From assembly GCA_015183035.1 (NCBI GenBank), contig JACZZP010000001.1, positions 1,488,001-1,552,000 on the forward strand: 64,000 bases of DNA. The letters run 5' to 3'. Positions 60,082-64,000 of the stretch are shown piece after piece (the first letter of the stretch is position 1; the number at the start of each line of letters is the position of its first letter). The stretch comes from Meloidogyne chitwoodi (taxonomy: Eukaryota > Nematoda > Chromadorea > Rhabditida > Meloidogynidae). The notes beneath the pieces were generated by a model. The model worked only from the letters and a program-made list of their open reading frames with translations. It was not told the DNA's origin and made no database searches. The position numbers and the translations under genes were made by a program.

Positions 60082-63000
60082 ATGAATGGTCAACCTTCAT
60101 ACCGCAATTTAGGCCAAAATAATGAGATAAATCATGATGCTCTTGGCGGGTTTGTTTGATAGTTATATCTATTTTATTAAGATTATTCTATTAAGTGATT
60201 CTTTGGAGCGCATGATGATGAAAGATGCGTTGCGAGTTGTTAAGGACAATCAATATGATTTCGATGCCTGGACCAGACTTCTGAAGATCGTGGAAAAAGT
60301 CGTACGGTTTAAATTCTCATAATCAAAAATTCTTTTGACGTTTATAATTTCTTGAATTTAGAATGATGAGAAAGCTTCCCGTGATGCTTATGATGGATTT
60401 CTTAGGCGCTACCCATACTGTTATGGCTATTGGAAGAAATATGCTGATTTTGAACGAAACAACAAACACTATGAAAAGTGCTTGACAGTTAGTATTATAT
60501 TTTTAGTTAATTTGAAAATCAAATTATTAGGTGTATGAGCGTGGACTTGAGGCTATTCCATTGAGTGTTGATCTTTGGCTTTCATATATCGCTTATGTAA
60601 AAGAGATAGCACAAGGTCAGCGGCAAGCTACCGCAAAGATTAGAGAGTAAGCGAATAATTTTTTTAACTTGAGATTTAATTTTTAGTAAATAAGAATGTT
60701 TTTCTCAAATAGCACTTTCAGAGATGAAGCGCTTGCTCATTTTCCAACTTTCGCGAAATTTTGCCTCGCGAAAGGCGGGCTTGGAAATGAAAGAATTATA
60801 GAAAATCTTTAAACATGATATTCGATAATTTCCCCAACGATCTCGGGCTTTATCTATCATTTATTGTAAATAACTTGATCTATCTTAGTTAGAACTTTAG
60901 TCCTAGAATAAATTCCTATTTTTGTTTTGATATAAGGAGTTAAAAATTTTTTGTGTGTGATGAGTGATTTTTCTTTTAGAATTAATTTGATATTTAAAGA
61001 AATATTTATTTTTGCGCGTTATAATAAATTTTGTAACGTAATTTTCTGATGTCTAATATTATAATTGAGGACGTTATAGCCATGAAGACAAAACTTGAAT
61101 GAGGAAAAGAAGTAAATTGATATTATACATGAGGATAAAAATTTTATGTTTTTAAAATTACTATTTATGCTTTTTCATTATTTTTAGCGTATACACCCGC
61201 GCTCTGGAGGCTTGTGGTCTGGAATTTCGTTCAGATAAGCTGTGGGTTGAGTTTATCGACTGGGAGATTGCTAATGGTGAATTTGACAAGGCGATGATTC
61301 TTTTTGATGTACTTCTTTCAACTCCTATTGCTTTGTTCGCGAGTCACTTCGAGAAGTTCAATAATTTTTTGTCTTTTTTTATATTAATGTTTAGGTTCAA
61401 ACAATTCGTAAATACTCAAGAACCCGATCGAATACTTAGTCCGGAAGAGTACAATGAAGTTACTGATCTGATTTATCCAAAAATCAAAGATCTGCTTGAC
61501 GGAGAGCCTCTCTTCTTTATGGAAGAGTATGAAGATGATAGCATTCCTATGGATGGAGAAAATATTGAAGAAGTTCAGGTGAAGACAGTACGGCGAAGAA
61601 AGGTATTTTATGATATAACAAATAGGTACATTAATTTAATAGCATAATGAACATGCATTGAAAGCATTTCGCGAAGAGATTATAAATCGTAAGCAGCAAC
61701 TATATTTGGAAAATGAACGTGAAGTTAGCATACGTTGGGTTTATGAAAATGCAGTAATTTTTGTTTTTAATCTTTCATTCTTTCTTACTTTTCAGATAAA
61801 AAGACCTTATTTTCATGTTAAGCCGTTGGAGCGTGATCAATTGCGTAATTGGTATTCTTATTTAGATTTTGAAATTAGAACGGACAAAAAGACACGCATT
61901 CTATTCCTTTTCGAACGCTGCATGATTGCATGTGCAAATTATGAAGAAATGTGGATAAAGGTTAATTTTTATTAATATCACTCTGTTTTATAATTTAGTA
62001 TGCAAATTATTTGGAGCAACTTGGCGATTTGGCAGCAGCTCGTGGTATCTACAAACGAGCGACAGGTCCAATTCATATTTAATCTATATCTTATCTAAGA
62101 ATTTATAGGAATTCATTGTCCCCGAAAACCTGGAATACATTTGGCTTATAGTGCTTTTGAGGAAAAATTAGGCGATATTGAAACTTCTGAGGCTATATTG
62201 ACGGTTAGCATAAAACTACTTTTATCAATTCAATAAAATATAGGAATTTGACCGTCGTCACCCCGATTACATTGCAATTCATCTTCGACTTATATCAATT
62301 GAACGCCGAAAAGTTAGCAAAAGCGGGTACGCTTACATATTATGTTTTTATTTTCTAATTCAAATTCTTTTCTTAATCAAATCTAAGAAATTCTGACTTT
62401 TCATCATTGGTTGCGAAATATGAGCGTTTGATACAAGATTCTTCTGCTAAAAAAGTTGCATCCTTTTGGGCATTGAAGTTGGCACGTTTTCATACAAGAT
62501 TTCGACATGATAGGAAGTTGGCTAAAAAAGTCTTGAAGGAGGCCATTTCGAAAGACAAGGTAATTGTTTATAAATAATCTAGTCTTGTGATAGAATTAGA
62601 TAATCTCGTAAATCGAGTAAAGTGTTGGTTTTTATTTTTAGTAATGTAAAGACAAGCCGAAACTTGCGGACCGCCATTAAATTTAAAATAAATTATAATA
62701 CATACATATGTTTATGAAAATTTTATAATTGTTAAAAACCAGGTTTTTATTAAAAAAACAATACTGGCAATAGGAAAAGAAAAAACTAAACCGATAGTTA
62801 ACTGAAAGAAAATAATAAAATTGGAATGATTGATTTTTTGAATAAAATTATAATTTTTTCATTAAAAAAAATTTTTTTGCTTTAGTGACGGTCCGAGTAC
62901 GCTTGTTTCGCACTACCAATGTAAGCAACATTTCTCCCTTTCCGTCCACTTGATCTTTTGTTAGTTTCCATTTAATTGTCCTATCCGCCAAGCGACGGTG

Positions 63001-63676
63001 TGTTGTAATGGTTAACACGGTCTTGCAAAGCAGCAAGAATGAGAGTTCTGGTTCATTTGGCCTCCGTTGTCCTTTTTCCCTCCCTTTACCTTAAAATGGA
63101 CCAATCACAATTTATTATAAAATTATTTATTTTTACTTTTTTATATTATTACTTTCAATTTTACGCGATTAGTATATTTTTCTATTTTAGGATAATGTGC
63201 AACTTTATCTGCAGCTTGTAGATCTTGCCTACAGTTCATCTCATTCAAGAGACAGTGAAATAATTTCTGCATTTGATACAGCTGTTGACTGTAAGGATTT
63301 GAGCCTGGAAGAACGCTATCAATTCTCGCTTCGTAAAATGGAATTTTTAGAGGAAATGAGTGGTGAAATTTCACGGTATTTACTTTTTGTTAATTCGTGC
63401 ATAGTTGTTTAAATTGAAGATTACATCAACATATTGAAAAACATTTAGCATTGGAGAAAACATTTGATACTCCTCCACAGATGACAATTTTTCATGGAAA
63501 ACGAGTTCCATTGTTCAAGGAGTATGATTTACTTTATTTTTACATTTCAATTGATTATTTAAATGTTTATAATTTTAATGTAATTTAGAACACCACCACA
63601 ACTATTAATTGATGTGAAGCAGGAGAATGATGAAGACCCTCCAGAGAAACGTACAAAAATGGAAATAATGGATTGA
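60082..63676 (+). CDS. prpf39: pre-mRNA-processing factor 39 (HAT-repeat U1 snRNP factor)
   Basis: PRPF39 homodimers support U1 snRNP and 5' splice-site recognition. The protein is made of HAT repeats: [10 protein letters not shown], then [60 protein letters not shown], the acidic linker [20 protein letters not shown], then [55 protein letters not shown], and late repeats in [13 protein letters not shown]. The acidic C-terminus ends KRTKMEIMD, with stop at 63674-63676. The start [16 protein letters not shown] is the first in-frame ATG. Two introns are unusually long: 60648-61188, containing a possible alternative end exon, and about 62561-63190, containing a tRNA-like segment. All other introns are about 40 bp. 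Confidence 0.92.
62994..63066 (+). other. tRNA-like sequence with A- and B-box-like motifs (possible SINE or tRNA relic)
   Basis: TGTTGTAATGGTTAACAC (63001-63018) closely resembles a tRNA D-arm/box A. GGTTCATTT (63050-63058) resembles box B, and the spacing between them is tRNA-like. CTTGC and GCAAG can pair around a 6-nt loop, but a proper anticodon arm, T-arm and acceptor stem cannot be built. It lies inside a PRPF39 intron. A functional tRNA is not claimed. Confidence 0.35.
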
Positions 63677-64000
63677 AATAGAAAAAAATTTCTTTTTGCA
63701 CCCAACAAATCATTTAATTTTTGCTTTTGTTATAATCTTCCTAAAATATTTAAAAGTATTTTCTTGATTTTAATCATTTTGGAACTATTTAAATTAGCTT
63801 ACATATTACTTTAATATTTTTTGAGATTTTAAAAAATCTTTCTAAACGATATTTGCCTCGTTAAATTTTAAAGAGAATAATTTTTGAACTTCCTCCGTAA
63901 GGGCTGAAATTTTGCCCACTTTTTTTTATAAAACCGAAATTAATGAATTCAAGAATTATAATTTTTATATTTGTTGAATATAATAAATTTATTAAAATTA
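63677..64000. other. PRPF39 3' flank to window end
   Basis: AT-rich with no clear gene. The poly(A) signal of PRPF39 presumably lies here, but none was singled out. Confidence 0.4.

Noticed and set aside
62848..63036. Minus-strand frame in a PRPF39 intron
   Set aside because: Looks somewhat protein-like, but no start codon context, family or exon structure could be supported. Kept only as a finding.

Overview
The window is eukaryotic DNA from a nematode: very AT-rich, with compact genes cut by many introns of about 36-45 bp. The gene set includes an EPI-1/alpha-5-type laminin alpha, a ZP-domain cuticlin, an RGS protein with a C2-like region, and a PLK4/ZYG-1-like kinase. The composition and large amount of repeats would suit a tylenchid such as a root-knot nematode, but that placement is inference. 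All gene models were spliced by eye from GT..AG sites that preserve the frame and the family alignment.

Layout. 0-9.5 kb: CIAO2B and mitochondrial ribosomal protein mL53 (plus strand, 110 bp apart, a likely operon), a P4-type flippase (minus), and two small membrane proteins. 10.6-26.2 kb: one laminin alpha gene with a cuticlin gene nested on the opposite strand in its longest intron. 26.4-27.6 kb: one hAT-like element inserted inside another. 27.6-35.4 kb: a secreted glutamate-rich protein with three 90-bp repeats, then a long RGS gene (both minus). 35.4-47.4 kb: about 12 kb without a supportable host gene, holding a hAT-like MITE, a satellite of 8-bp words, a 46-bp satellite carrying CGAAG mini-hairpins, a ~113-bp repeat, a 631-bp MITE and a foldback. 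47.5-64 kb: APC11 with a long N-terminal extension, ETF alpha (minus), an apparently intact 2.8-kb DNA transposon, the PLK4/ZYG-1-like kinase, histone H2A.Z (minus) and the splicing factor PRPF39.

Most host genes are housekeeping (Fe-S assembly, mitochondrial translation and electron transfer, lipid flipping, cell cycle, chromatin, splicing) or extracellular matrix. The most unusual content is mobile. Three MITEs share GGTAMTT-type ends and exact 8-bp target duplications, two of them inside introns of essential genes; one duplicated the 3' splice site of the APC11 intron. The 2.8-kb transposon has inverted ends, a 6-bp target duplication and a 669-codon multi-exon frame without stops. Its protein has a TQT-motif array plus coiled coil at the N-terminus and a DDE-like core whose motif order recalls RAG1/Transib. 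This element is my leading candidate for something undescribed.
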